A stretch of 64,000 bases of DNA, from assembly GCA_001596155.1 (NCBI GenBank), contig CP014771.1:3472001-3536000 (forward strand), given 5' to 3'. The stretch's first letter is position 1. Each line of letters opens with the position of its first letter. The notes under the pieces were generated by a model. That model worked only from the letters and a program-made list of their open reading frames with translations, was not told where the DNA came from and made no database searches. The translations under genes and the position numbers were made by a program. Below are positions 45,039 through 54,106 of the stretch, in pieces. Origin of the DNA: Hymenobacter psoromatis. Its GTDB lineage: Bacteria > Bacteroidota > Bacteroidia > Cytophagales > Hymenobacteraceae.

Positions 45039-46721
45039 TTAACCCGCCACGCGCTGCTGCTCCAGAAACTTATCCGCCGTGCGCAGGCTAAGTGCCATGA
45101 TAGTCAGCGCCGGATTGACACTCAACGCGCTCGGGAACACCGAGTTGTCGCAGATGTAGAGGTTCGGCACGTCGAAGGCGCGGCCGTCGCGGTCCACCAC
45201 GGCATCGTCGCCGCTCAGGCCCATGCGGGCTGTGCCAATAACGTGCGCATAGCGCTGAAACGACCAGATATCGGTGGCCCCGGCGGCGGCCCAAATGTCG
45301 CGCATCATCTTTTCGGCGTGGGCATTCATGCGGTGCTCGTTTTCCTGAGCCGTGAAGTGCAGGCGCGGCTTGGGAAGCTGGCGGGCGTCCTGCTCATCGC
45401 TCAGCTCCAGGTAGTTGCTGGCATGGGGTAGGCAATCACCCAGAATATTGATGCCCGCGATGTGATTGAACTGCCGCATGTAGTCGCGCAGTGGCTGGCC
45501 CCACAGCTTGCGGCCCCGCGCCACCTGGCCCGAAAACGTAACCGGCATCACGCCAATGCTTTGCAGCAAATAGCCGCCTACAAAGTCGGCATCCTTAGGC
45601 CGGTGTGTATCCTGCGAGATGAGGCCGCCCGGAATGCCTTTGTTGGGCCGCACCTCGTCGGGGAAAGTGCCCCACACCTGCACGCCGGGGTGGGCCATCA
45701 GGTTGCGGCCCACCTGCCCGCTGGTGAGGGCCAACTCATTGAGCAGCAGCAAACGCGGCGTTTCGACCGAGCCGCCGCAGAGAAACAGGTTTTTGCAGGC
45801 GAGGCGATGGTTTTGGCCGTTCTGCACGTACACCACCGCCGACACGTGACCCCGCTCGTTGCGCTCAATCTCCGTCACGAAGCTATTGGGCCGAATATCC
45901 GCGCCGTGCTTCACCGCCAGCGGAATAAACGTCACGTCCATACTCGACTTGGCCCCGTTGGAGCAGCCCGCCTGGCAAAAGCCGCGGTTGGTGCAGGCCG
46001 CGCGCCAGCCTACCCCCTCCTGAAAGTAGCGCGCCGACAGCGCCGCGTTGGGTGCCGGCGAGGTCTGAATGCCAACCTTTTCGGCCCCCCGCATCATCAA
46101 CTGCGCAGCGCTGTTGAGAGGCAGCGGGGCCAGCGGGTAGCCAGCGCTTCGGGCTGGCCCCCAGGGGTAGGGAGTAGGGCCGGATACGCCAATAAAGCGC
46201 TCAACCTCTGCATAATAAGGCACCAGGTCGTCATAGGTCAGGGGCCAGTCCTCGCCCACGCTAAAGTCGCGCCTGATGTGCAGGTCGTCGGGCAGCGGGC
46301 GGGGCGTGTAGGCCGTGTAGTGTAGCGTCGAGCCGCCCACGCCGGTGCCCGAGTTGTTCTTGCCCATCGCCAGCGGGTCGCCGCCGGCTGCCAGCCGCTC
46401 ATCGTTCCAGAACAGAAAATCCTGGGCACGCTCGTCGGTGGCAAAGTCCTTCTCGGGGTTGTGCCAGGGGCCGGCTTCCAGGGCCACCACCCGCAGCCCG
46501 GCCTGCGCCAGGCGGGCCAGCAGCGGCGCGCCGCCCGCCCCCAGGCCAATCACGATGCAATCGACTTCCTCCGTGGCGGGGGGTAGGGGCTGCGCTTTTT
46601 CCTGGGTAATCTCAGCCGGAGCCAGCTCATTTTCGGCCAGCAATTCGCGCAGCAGCGGGTCCTGAATAGCCGGCTCGGTAGGCGTCAGCAAGCCTTCTTC
46701 GGCAATTTCTTCGTCAGGCAT
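45039..46721 (-). CDS. GMC family FAD oxidoreductase
   Basis: A 560-residue flavoprotein of the gluconate/glucose dehydrogenase-like GMC group. The ADP-binding motif is CIVIGLGAGGAPLLARLAQ near residue 55, then NNSGTGVGGSTLHYTAY (flavin contact). The C-terminal part has RYAHVIGTARMGLSGDD and the active-site region SVFPSALSVNPALTIMALSLR. The N-terminal 45 residues (TEPAIQDPLLRELLAEN) resemble the partner-binding leader of such enzymes. A subunit-3 gene lies just upstream on the same strand. Likely oxidises a sugar or polyol in the periplasm or at the membrane. Confidence 0.9.
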   Translation of the reverse strand: MPDEEIAEEGLLTPTEPAIQDPLLRELLAENELAPAEITQEKAQPLPPATEEVDCIVIGLGAGGAPLLARLAQAGLRVVALEAGPWHNPEKDFATDERAQDFLFWNDERLAAGGDPLAMGKNNSGTGVGGSTLHYTAYTPRPLPDDLHIRRDFSVGEDWPLTYDDLVPYYAEVERFIGVSGPTPYPWGPARSAGYPLAPLPLNSAAQLMMRGAEKVGIQTSPAPNAALSARYFQEGVGWRAACTNRGFCQAGCSNGAKSSMDVTFIPLAVKHGADIRPNSFVTEIERNERGHVSAVVYVQNGQNHRLACKNLFLCGGSVETPRLLLLNELALTSGQVGRNLMAHPGVQVWGTFPDEVRPNKGIPGGLISQDTHRPKDADFVGGYLLQSIGVMPVTFSGQVARGRKLWGQPLRDYMRQFNHIAGINILGDCLPHASNYLELSDEQDARQLPKPRLHFTAQENEHRMNAHAEKMMRDIWAAAGATDIWSFQRYAHVIGTARMGLSGDDAVVDRDGRAFDVPNLYICDNSVFPSALSVNPALTIMALSLRTADKFLEQQRVAG

Positions 46722-46730
46722 AAATATAGT

Positions 46731-46828
46731 GTAGGGTAAGCTTTAGCTGGCACCGCAGGGCCGTAATAAATTCAGAATCAATCAACTAATAGACAAGCCT
46801 CAGCCCGGCAAGCTAAAGCTTACCCTAC
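46731..46828. repeat. Inverted repeat between GMC and subunit-3 genes
   Basis: GTAGGGTAAGCTTTAGCTGG (46731) faces GGCAAGCTAAAGCTTACCC at 46807-46825, forming arms of about 20 bp with small mismatches. The right arm supplies the TAG stop codon of the subunit-3 gene (46825-46827), so the repeat inserted at or became part of the gene end. Confidence 0.78.
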
Positions 46829-47394
46829 GCTTCTCTAGGCTCCTTTTCGTTGAGGCCGATTTTAGTCCAGGCGGGCAGGTCGGCGTAGCCCACGTAGCCA
46901 ATCTCATCCTGCGCCCACGGGTGGGCGTAGTAGGTTTCGGTCAGCTCGGCCAACAACTCTTCAAAGAAACGGCCGGCCGGCAGCGTCTGCCAAACGGTGC
47001 CGGGTGGGTTTTCGCCCGCCAGCGCACCAATTACCTCATCCTTCTGAGTAGGCGTAAGCGCTTCAAAGTCAGCCTGAAACAAGCTCCGCGAAATTTCCTG
47101 AATGCCGCCCAGACCCATGCGGTGCGCCTCGCGGTCGGGGGGTAGGGCGTCGTAGCGCCAGCCATCGGCGCGGCCTTCAGCCAGGCGCTGGTCCACGGAC
47201 GGCGCGAGCGGGATGGGCACCGGCCGCTCGGGCTGCGGAAACAGCTGGGCCGCCACGGCTTCGAGCAGCCGAAACGTTTCGGGTGCCAGAAACCGGGGCT
47301 CATACGCGGCCCCGGTTTCGGCCAGGCGCTGGCTGAGGGCCGCGCGGGTCGCCGCCGACACGTGCGGCGAGGGTAGCAAATCCTGAGAAGTCAT
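46825..47394 (-). CDS. Gluconate 2-dehydrogenase subunit 3 family protein
   Basis: A 189-residue accessory subunit that accompanies GMC oxidoreductases. Family features are FRLLEAVAAQLFPQPER, IPLAPSVDQRLAEGRADGWR, FQADFEALTPTQKDEVI and the terminal HPWAQDEIGYVGYADLP. There is no Tat signal, which many family members have, so localisation is uncertain. Start ATG 47394 gives a normal length. It is upstream of the GMC gene and likely co-transcribed; its stop codon lies within a palindromic repeat. Confidence 0.9.
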   Translation of the reverse strand: MTSQDLLPSPHVSAATRAALSQRLAETGAAYEPRFLAPETFRLLEAVAAQLFPQPERPVPIPLAPSVDQRLAEGRADGWRYDALPPDREAHRMGLGGIQEISRSLFQADFEALTPTQKDEVIGALAGENPPGTVWQTLPAGRFFEELLAELTETYYAHPWAQDEIGYVGYADLPAWTKIGLNEKEPREA

Positions 47395-47478
47395 AAAATA
47401 AAGGCAATTTGGCGCAAGCCTGCCGGCCACTGGCTCAGCAGATTTGCTTCAATCTCAACGGCTAAATGGGCCAGATGT

Positions 47479-48384
47479 TTACTCGTCGCTGCTGAGCTTG
47501 CCGCCCGTCACGTGCACCAGCGCGCCAGTCATAAACGAGCCGTCTTGCGAGGCCAACAGCACGTAGGCCGGGGCCAGCTCCTCGGGTTGGCCGGGCCGCT
47601 TGAGCGCCACTTCGTGGCCAAACTTCGCGATTTCATCCAGCGGCATGGTGCCGGGGATGTTGGGCGTCCAGACCGGGCCGGGCACCACGCAGTTTACCCG
47701 AATGTTGCGCTCACCCAAATACAAAGCCAGCGACTTGGTAAGGGCGTGAATACCAGCCTTCGTGCACGCATAATCCACCAGCAGCGGAATGCCCACGATA
47801 CCCACGATGCTACCCGTATTGATGATGCAGTCGCCACTTTTCAGGTGCGGAATCACGGCCTGCGCCATCCACATATAGCCCAAAATATTGGTGTCGAACG
47901 TGCGCCGAATCTGGGCCTCTGGGATGTCTTCAAACTTCTCCTGCGCCATCTGAAAGGCCGCGTTGTTGACCAGAATATTCAACCCACCCAGCTCGGCCCG
48001 CACCAGCCGCACGGCCTGGAAAGCCTGCTCACGGTCGCGCACATCGAGCTGCAAAAGCTGGCACTTGCGGTTTTCCTGTTCCACGAGGCGCTGGGTTTCT
48101 TGCGCATCCTCCTGGTTTTCATTGAATAAGATGGCCACGTTGGCCCCTTCTTTGGCAAAGGCAATGGCCACGGCGCGCCCAATGCCCGAGTCGCCCCCGG
48201 TGATGAGCGCCACCTTGCCTTCGAGCTTGCCGGCGGCGCGGTAGGCAGCCAGGCTGCTCTGGGGTTGCAGCTTCATATCGGCCTGTTTGGCGGGGTAGGG
48301 CAGCTTTTGAGCGTGCCCTTTCATGTCTTTGGCGGTGGGGCGCTTGGGCGTCGTCGTGGGCTTGGCGGGCTTGGAAGTAGGCAT
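47479..48384 (-). CDS. SDR family oxidoreductase (glucose dehydrogenase/YghA-like)
   Basis: A 301-residue SDR with a Lys/Pro-rich leader of 40 residues and KLPYPAKQADMKLQPQSSL before the fold, typical of the YhdF/YghA group. Cofactor motif TGGDSGIGRAVA near residue 62; NNAAFQ; catalytic INTGSIVGIVG and YACTKAG; tail VVPGPVWTP. It lies upstream of the GMC/subunit-3 pair on the same strand with an 84-bp gap, so it may belong to the same sugar or alcohol metabolism unit. Confidence 0.92.
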   Translation of the reverse strand: MPTSKPAKPTTTPKRPTAKDMKGHAQKLPYPAKQADMKLQPQSSLAAYRAAGKLEGKVALITGGDSGIGRAVAIAFAKEGANVAILFNENQEDAQETQRLVEQENRKCQLLQLDVRDREQAFQAVRLVRAELGGLNILVNNAAFQMAQEKFEDIPEAQIRRTFDTNILGYMWMAQAVIPHLKSGDCIINTGSIVGIVGIPLLVDYACTKAGIHALTKSLALYLGERNIRVNCVVPGPVWTPNIPGTMPLDEIAKFGHEVALKRPGQPEELAPAYVLLASQDGSFMTGALVHVTGGKLSSDE

Positions 48385-48693
48385 GGTGGAAAAGGCTGGC
48401 GAAGACTTTAACTTACGTAAAAACCGCCCGCGCGGCCAGCCTGCGCACTAGCAGGCTGGCAATTTTTCGTCGGTCGGCCCCAAACAATCGAACAAGAATA
48501 GTATTTGTAAACCAACTTCCTGATTAGCGATAGAATAGGACTGTAGCAAGTCAAGGTATTTTTTATGAGACAGATTGCAAGTGAAGATTCACCCCTTATG
48601 GATTCTCCCGACGCAATCCAAAACGGCATGAATTTGGTATTTCGCACGGGCTATTATGCCGCTATTTTTTATTCCCCGTCAGAGTTAAAATTA

Positions 48694-50199
48694 ATGCTGA
48701 GATTATTACTTTTTTTATGCTGCTTAAGCTGGTTCGGAACTGTTGCAGCCGCGCCGCGCGAGCCCGTTGAGCCCCCGCGCCTGAGCGGGCAGTGGCAAGG
48801 GCCGTTGAAAGTGCCCGGCGGCTCGCTCACGCTGCTGATTACCATTGTGCCGCTCAGCAACGGCACCTACTACGCGGCGCTCGACGTGCCGCAGCAGCAC
48901 ATCAGCCGCATGCCAGTGGAAGTGGTGCTGAAAGACGATAACCTGACGCTGCGCGTCGAGCAGGCGGGTAGTCGCTTCGAGGGCAAAGTGCTGGCCGGGG
49001 GTAGCCAGCTGAGCGGCACTTGGCAGCAGCCCGGCCTCAAAACGGAGCTGACGCTGAGCCGCGGCACCGCCCCGGCCGCCGCCCAGGCCACCAAAAAGCT
49101 GCGCCTCACGCCGCCCTATCGCGAGTCGGAAGTGACATTCTATAACTCTGACGACAAAATAAAGCTGCGCGGCACGCTCACCACGCCCAATGGCGAAGGG
49201 CCCTTCGCGGCCGTGGCGCTCCTCTCCGACTCAGGCCCGCAAGACCGCGACTCGGAGCTGCAAGGCTACCGGCTATTCGGTATTCTGGCCGATTACCTCA
49301 CCCGCCACGGCTTGGCCGTGCTGCGCTTCGACGACCGGGGGGTAGGCAAATCGGGTGGCGACTACGCCCGTTCCACTACCGCCGACCTGGTTGGCGACGC
49401 GCAGGCCGCGCTGGAGTTTTTGCGCAGCCGCCCCAACGTGGCCTCCTCGCAAGTGGGCCTGCTGGGCCACGGCGAAGGGGCCAACGTGGCGCTGCTGGCC
49501 GCCGCCGCCCCCGCGCCCGACGAGGCGCCGGCCTTCGTGGTATCATTAGCGGGCTATGGGCAGTCGGGGCGCGACGTGCTGCGCCGCCAGCAGGGCGAGA
49601 TTATGCGCCTCATTGGGGCCGATGGCGGGCAAATAAAAGCCGCCCAGGGCCTCTACGACCAGCTAGTGGAAATCGTGCGCCAAACGCCCAACCAAGCGGC
49701 GGCCCGCACCAAAATCATTGCCCTGCTGCGCGGTAGCAACACGGGCGTCGATGAGGCGATGGCCCGCGCCCGCGCCACGCAGCTCACCTCGCCCTGGGCC
49801 CGCTTTTTTCTCGATTTTGACCCCGCTGCCCGCCTGCCGCTGGTGCGCTGCCCGGCGTTGCTGCTCAACGGCACGGCCGACTTGCAGGTGGCGGCCAGCC
49901 GCAACCTGGCGGTGCTGCAGCGCGGGCTGCGCCAGGCGCACCAGCCCGTGCAGGCGCACCGCCTGGCGGGCGTCAACCACCTGTTTCAGCCCGACCGTGC
50001 GCAGTGGCCCATCGTGGCTGGCGAACAGCAGCCGGCCTTTTCCCAGGAAGCCTTCAACTACTTGCGTGACTGGCTACTACCCTATGTAAAACAGGCCAAA
50101 GCGCCGGTGCCCGTAACGGTGCGCCGCCCCGCTCCGCACCCCAAAACCCTCACGCCGCCGCACAATTCTAGTCGCCGGGGCGTGGCTGCCGCGCGGTAG
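48694..50199 (+). CDS. Alpha/beta hydrolase-fold protein lacking the nucleophile serine
   Basis: A 501-residue secreted protein: signal peptide MLRLLLFLCCLSWFGTVAAA, an N-terminal beta domain (LSGQWQGPLKVPGGSLTL, then LAGGSQLSGTW), then an alpha/beta hydrolase domain of the EstD/YbbA-like type (FAAVALLSDSGPQDRDSEL, VLRFDDRGVGKSGGDY). The nucleophile elbow reads LLGHGEGANVAL where family members have GHSEG; the Ser is Gly. The acid and His regions (LLNGTADLQV, LAGVNHLFQP) remain. It may be a non-catalytic relative. Start ATG 48694 opens the signal peptide. Confidence 0.85.
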   Translation: MLRLLLFLCCLSWFGTVAAAPREPVEPPRLSGQWQGPLKVPGGSLTLLITIVPLSNGTYYAALDVPQQHISRMPVEVVLKDDNLTLRVEQAGSRFEGKVLAGGSQLSGTWQQPGLKTELTLSRGTAPAAAQATKKLRLTPPYRESEVTFYNSDDKIKLRGTLTTPNGEGPFAAVALLSDSGPQDRDSELQGYRLFGILADYLTRHGLAVLRFDDRGVGKSGGDYARSTTADLVGDAQAALEFLRSRPNVASSQVGLLGHGEGANVALLAAAAPAPDEAPAFVVSLAGYGQSGRDVLRRQQGEIMRLIGADGGQIKAAQGLYDQLVEIVRQTPNQAAARTKIIALLRGSNTGVDEAMARARATQLTSPWARFFLDFDPAARLPLVRCPALLLNGTADLQVAASRNLAVLQRGLRQAHQPVQAHRLAGVNHLFQPDRAQWPIVAGEQQPAFSQEAFNYLRDWLLPYVKQAKAPVPVTVRRPAPHPKTLTPPHNSSRRGVAAAR

Positions 50200-50212
50200 G
50201 GCGCGGGTGGCG

Positions 50213-51382
50213 CTAGGGTAGGGGCCGCAGCACCACCCGGCGGTTGCGCGGGCGCTGGTCGGGCTGGCGGTTGTCGGCCACCGGGCGGCTGCCGCCGTAG
50301 CCCACGGCCCGCAGCCGCGCGGGCGCCACGCCCTGCATAGCCAGGTATTGGCACACCACTTCGGCCCGCTGCCGCGAGAGCCGCTGGTTGATGCTGGGGT
50401 CGCCCTGGTTGTCGGTGTGGCCTTGCACCTCGAGGCGGAGGGTAGGGCGCTGGGCCAGGGCCACCGCCAGCGTGTCGAGGCTGGCCCGCACGGCTGGCAG
50501 CAAGTCGGCGTGGCCTTGCTCAAAATACAAATCCCGCAGCGTCACGGCTTGCCCAGCGGCCAGGCGGGCGGCCATCCTATTGACGCGGCCTGAGTCAAGT
50601 GGCGCGGCAGGGGGTAGGGGCCGCGTAATGGGCGGCGCGGGCGCGGCGACCATTGCCAGGTAGCTCCGGGGTCGCACTTTTAGCGTAGCAACCGGCGGCT
50701 TTGGCAGCAGCGCTGCCTTGGCAGGAGCATCCTGGCGCGGGGCGTTCACCTTCACTGCCTGGAGTTGAACTGGTGGTGTGGGCCGGGCAGGAGGCGCGGG
50801 CGGCGGGGCTGCCACCACGGCCGGCTGCTGGCTAAATAAGTAGCGCGTCGGAATAACAACGGGCCCGGCTTTTTCCTCGGCCACGCCCCAGAGGTTGCGC
50901 CAGTTGCCGGGGGTAGGGCCCACGGCGGGCGCTTCCCAGGCCAGCCGCATCCGCGTGGAGAAAGAATACTGGCAGTAGTCTATTCGCAGTGAATAGGGCT
51001 CGCCGGCTTTCAGGTCCACGGCCAACTGGTAGTAGCTCAGGGACTGCCCGCGCCACTCATTCAGCAGCTCGCGGCCATTGAGCCACAGCCGGATGCCATC
51101 ATCCACGCTGAGGTGCAGCACGTAGTGGCCCGTGGTGGGCGGCACCAGCCAGCCCGTCCAGCGCACCGAAAAATCCTCAGCTTCCAGGCCCGCTGCCGGG
51201 CTCTGCCCGTGCCAGTCGAAGTTGATAGTCGCGTCGCGCCGGGTCAGCACTTTGCGCTCAAAGTTGTGCCCATCGTAATAAGTCCCCACCAAGCCATTGC
51301 CGGCCTGGCGCGCTTGCGCCCCCGCACCCAGGGGTAGCAACCCCAGCAGCCACCAACAAAAAGGCCATCCAAACCGCTTCAT
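50213..51382 (-). CDS. PA14 and OmpA-domain envelope protein
   Basis: A 389-residue protein. A signal peptide (PFCWWLLGLLPLGAGAQA) is followed by a PA14 domain (LVGTYYDGHNFE, DFSVRWTGWLVPPTTGHYVL, DDGIRLWLNGRELL), which usually binds carbohydrate. A Pro/Ala-rich linker of about 90 residues leads to a C-terminal OmpA-like peptidoglycan-binding domain (LYFEQGHADLLPA, LEVQGHTDNQGDPSINQRLS, GYGGSRPVADN). The combination links peptidoglycan to an external sugar or adhesin. It converges with the hydrolase gene. Confidence 0.9.
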   Translation of the reverse strand: MKRFGWPFCWWLLGLLPLGAGAQARQAGNGLVGTYYDGHNFERKVLTRRDATINFDWHGQSPAAGLEAEDFSVRWTGWLVPPTTGHYVLHLSVDDGIRLWLNGRELLNEWRGQSLSYYQLAVDLKAGEPYSLRIDYCQYSFSTRMRLAWEAPAVGPTPGNWRNLWGVAEEKAGPVVIPTRYLFSQQPAVVAAPPPAPPARPTPPVQLQAVKVNAPRQDAPAKAALLPKPPVATLKVRPRSYLAMVAAPAPPITRPLPPAAPLDSGRVNRMAARLAAGQAVTLRDLYFEQGHADLLPAVRASLDTLAVALAQRPTLRLEVQGHTDNQGDPSINQRLSRQRAEVVCQYLAMQGVAPARLRAVGYGGSRPVADNRQPDQRPRNRRVVLRPLP

Positions 51383-51426
51383 GTGGTAAAGATGACCTTT
51401 TTCTGTAAATGGTTGTCAGCAAGCAG

Positions 51427-52143
51427 CTACCAAGGCAGGTGCTCGGCGTCGTGGAAGTAGCCGCCGGTGGGGCCGTCGGTGGGCAGCAGGGCCAGGCGCA
51501 CGGCAGTTTTGGCACCCTCGGCCACTTCGAGCGGGGCATTGTCGCCGCCCAGGGCCGTCTTGACCCAGCCAGGGTGCGCGGCATTTACCTTGATGGCCGT
51601 GCCCGCCAACTGCTGGGCCAGCACCACCGTCAGCATATTCAGCGCGGCCTTCGACGAAGTGTAGCCCGGCGTGGCCCAGCTACCCCCCTGCCCCTGGCTG
51701 ATAGCCGTGAGCGACCCCAGAATACTGCTCTGATTCACGATGCGCCCCGCCGGGGCCTGCCGCAGCAACGGCAGCAAGGCCTGCGTAATGGCGTAAGGCC
51801 CAATGACATTGGCCTCGTAGGTTTGGCGCAGCGTGTCGGGGCTCACGTCGGGGCCATCGTCGAGCTGCACCCCGGCATTGTTCACCAGAATATCGAGCCG
51901 GCCGAAGGTCCGGTCAAAGTAGGGGGGTAGGGCCGCGATGTCGGCGGCGCTGGTCACGTCCAGCTCCACGGCGTGGGCCGCGAGGCCCTCGGCGCGCAGC
52001 TGCGCGGCCGGCGCGTCGGCCTTGCCCTGGCGGGCTCCCAGCACCACTATAATGCCCTGCTGACCGAGCTGACGGGCTATTTCCAGGCCCAGGCCCTTAT
52101 TGGCCCCCGTGATGAGGGCAACTTTTGAAGCGTGCTTTTCCAT
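51427..52143 (-). CDS. SDR family oxidoreductase (carbonyl-reductase-like)
   Basis: A 238-residue SDR: VALITGANKGLGLEIARQL at the N-terminus, LDILVNNAGVQLDDG, catalytic IVNQSSILGSLT and YTSSKAALN, and a closing AHPGWVKTALGG. The PGWV.T..GG segment and ANKGLG favour the carbonyl reductase-like group using NADPH. It resembles the SDR at 57797-58534. A palindromic element begins 75 bp upstream of its start codon. Confidence 0.92.
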   Translation of the reverse strand: MEKHASKVALITGANKGLGLEIARQLGQQGIIVVLGARQGKADAPAAQLRAEGLAAHAVELDVTSAADIAALPPYFDRTFGRLDILVNNAGVQLDDGPDVSPDTLRQTYEANVIGPYAITQALLPLLRQAPAGRIVNQSSILGSLTAISQGQGGSWATPGYTSSKAALNMLTVVLAQQLAGTAIKVNAAHPGWVKTALGGDNAPLEVAEGAKTAVRLALLPTDGPTGGYFHDAEHLPW

Positions 52144-52217
52144 GCCCCTTTAAAGCCGGCCGGCCCGCAAAAAGTTGGCCCCGCAGTTATGGTCTTTGTG
52201 AAGGGAGGTGCTCAATG

Positions 52218-52315
52218 GAACGTCATTCCGAGCTTGCCGAGGAATCTCGCCCGCGTCGTTGACCGAAGCCCGAACGGCGCGAGCGAGATTCCTCGACAAG
52301 CTCGGAATGACGTTC
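52218..52315. repeat. Palindromic element, 33-bp arms
   Basis: 52218-52250 pairs with 52283-52315 with one mismatch. The outer sequence GAACGTCATTCCGAGCTTG and the run of six T after the right arm are the same as in the element at 39750. Confidence 0.9.
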
Positions 52316-52336
52316 TTTTTTCGTGACGAGTATAAC

Positions 52337-52789
52337 TCAAAAATTCAGGCCGCAGTGAAAGCAGTGGTGCGCCCGCCCTTGCAGGGGGTAGCGCCGCAGC
52401 CGCGACAGCAGCGCCACAAACCAGTGCGCCGCCCCCGGCGCGGCCGCCGCGTCGTAGCTCACGTCATGCGAACTGCAGCGCGGACACGCCTGGCCGTCAG
52501 CGGTTTCTTCAGTAGGCTCGGCCAGGCCACCGCGCGAGGCCTGCATCACGGTGGGCTCGCGCAGGGCCTCGGCGGCGCGGGCCGCGTCGCGCTCATACAC
52601 GTGTAGCCGCACGCCGCCCGCCACCGGGCTATACATGCGGTTGAGCGACACCATATTTTCGTTGGTCAGAAAGCATGGAATACCCGCCGCCTCCAGGCGG
52701 GTGCGGGCCAGGTGCGCCGCCAGCGGCTCGTAGTACGAGTCGAGCACGATAATATTCTCTGATTTAGGCCCGGTAAAATTAGTAGTCAT
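52337..52789 (-). CDS. DUF2007 domain protein with zinc ribbon
   Basis: A 150-residue protein. The N-terminal half is a DUF2007 (putative signal-transducing) domain: IIVLDSYYEPLAAHLARTRL, AGIPCFLTNENMVS, GGVRLHVYERDAARAAEAL. The C-terminal half has two Cys pairs, CPRCSS and CFHCGLNF, probably binding zinc. No partner is evident; it precedes a lipoprotein gene facing the same way. Function unknown. Confidence 0.82.
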   Translation of the reverse strand: MTTNFTGPKSENIIVLDSYYEPLAAHLARTRLEAAGIPCFLTNENMVSLNRMYSPVAGGVRLHVYERDAARAAEALREPTVMQASRGGLAEPTEETADGQACPRCSSHDVSYDAAAAPGAAHWFVALLSRLRRYPLQGRAHHCFHCGLNF

Positions 52790-52859
52790 GAAACAGGAGC
52801 GGCTGGCTGGGTGAAACTAGTAAGGCGCTCGTTTTTATACAACAAGCCGCCGCCCATAA

Positions 52860-53393
52860 TCATTTTTTAGTAGCCGCTTGCAGGTCCTTGGCCGTGCGCT
52901 GGGCGCGCAGGGTCGTGAACTCGGCCTGCCACGCCCGAATGCGCACCTCGTCGCGGGCCGGCAGGTCGAGGCGCACGCGGGCCAGCTGCGTATTGAGGCG
53001 GCGGTAGGTGTCCTGCGCGTAGTCCCAGTCGCGGGCATCCCAGCCAGTGCGGCGCACGCGGGTAGCGCGCAGCAGCTCGCCGTAGGCCTCCGCGATGGTT
53101 TGCACGGTGAGGGTAGGAATACGTTCGGCGTAGCTGCCCAGCAGCTGCTGGTCCATTATTTTTTGCTTGCGGGCATCGAGCGGCACCGCCCGGCGGGCGT
53201 GGTTGGCCGAGTCGAAGCTGGCCGTTTGGCGGCCCAGCCGGCGCAGGGTGTGGCCCGCCTTGCTGGCAGCCGTATCCAGCTTACTTGCCTCCTGGCGCAC
53301 TATTTCCTGGCGTTCGCGCGGGGTCGAGTCGCAGCTCGTCAACCCAAATAGTCCGAGCAGGCCAGTGGCCAGCCCCCAGTAGGCAGCTTTCAT
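52860..53393 (-). CDS. Predicted lipoprotein, helical
   Basis: A 177-residue protein with signal peptide and lipobox LTSC near residue 21. The mature part is largely helical and charged (RERQEIVRQEASKLDTAASK, DYAQDTYRRLNTQLARVR). No known domain. Probably a periplasmic or outer-membrane-anchored protein of unknown function. Confidence 0.72.
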   Translation of the reverse strand: MKAAYWGLATGLLGLFGLTSCDSTPRERQEIVRQEASKLDTAASKAGHTLRRLGRQTASFDSANHARRAVPLDARKQKIMDQQLLGSYAERIPTLTVQTIAEAYGELLRATRVRRTGWDARDWDYAQDTYRRLNTQLARVRLDLPARDEVRIRAWQAEFTTLRAQRTAKDLQAATKK

Positions 53394-53420
53394 ACCGCCA
53401 AGCTACGGCCGGGGCGGGGC

Positions 53421-54017
53421 TTAGGGTTGCGCCAGCCGAAAATTGAGAGGTAGCTCATATTCCACGGCCACGGCGTGGCTGCCCAGCCGGGCCGGCACCC
53501 ACTGCTCGGGCACGGTGCGCGCCACGCGCAACGCTTCCTCGTCGCAGCCCGCCCCAATGCGCTGCACCAGGTGGTAGTTGCTCACGCGCCCCAGCGTGTC
53601 AATTACGAAGGCCACCACCACTTTGCCCTGCACGTTGCGGCTTATCGCCGCCGCCGGGTACACCAGCCTGGTTGTGTATTCGGCCAGGGCCACGTCGCTG
53701 CCGATGAACAGCGGCGGCTGGTCGGGGCGCACGTAGCTCCACTGGCCGGGGCTCACTTCGGCGTGGCACGTCACGTCGGCTCCCGGCCGGAAATAAAGCA
53801 GCTTGCCGTGGTCGTAGTCGTAGCGCTGCACCACTACTTTCTCGCCCGAATGCGTGTAGCCATAATATTCCCAGGCACCAATTTTCTTGCCTTTTTCTAA
53901 AAAGCCTTTTTCAAATTTTGTGTCCCGCAGACGCTGGGCCTGTCCAGGCTGAGCACTTAGCAAACAGCTTATTAGCACTGAAAATGCACCTAATAAATAA
54001 CGAGTAGAAAGAATCAT
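53421..54017 (-). CDS. TonB C-terminal domain protein
   Basis: A 198-residue protein with a signal peptide (LLGAFSVLISCLLSAQPGQA), a middle region with a MORN-like repeat (LEKGKKIGAWEYYGYTHSGE) and a C-terminal TonB_C domain (YPAAAISRNVQGKVVVAFVI, DEEALRVARTVPEQWVPA). The usual N-terminal membrane anchor and Pro-rich spanner of TonB are absent, so it is a periplasmic TonB-domain protein, not the energy transducer itself. Start ATG 54017. Confidence 0.83.
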   Translation of the reverse strand: MILSTRYLLGAFSVLISCLLSAQPGQAQRLRDTKFEKGFLEKGKKIGAWEYYGYTHSGEKVVVQRYDYDHGKLLYFRPGADVTCHAEVSPGQWSYVRPDQPPLFIGSDVALAEYTTRLVYPAAAISRNVQGKVVVAFVIDTLGRVSNYHLVQRIGAGCDEEALRVARTVPEQWVPARLGSHAVAVEYELPLNFRLAQP

Positions 54018-54106
54018 AGAATGGGTGGGAAAAGTAGAAAAACACAAACTTAGAACGCCGAATATACACGTTCCCTTCGAACTTGCCAAAGGGGGTAGGG
54101 CCGGCC

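Noticed and set aside
44848..46828. The GGTAAGCTTTAGC repeats as operator sites of a sugar regulator
   Set aside because: They lie downstream of genes as well as upstream, form long palindromes and resemble dispersed repeats more than operators.
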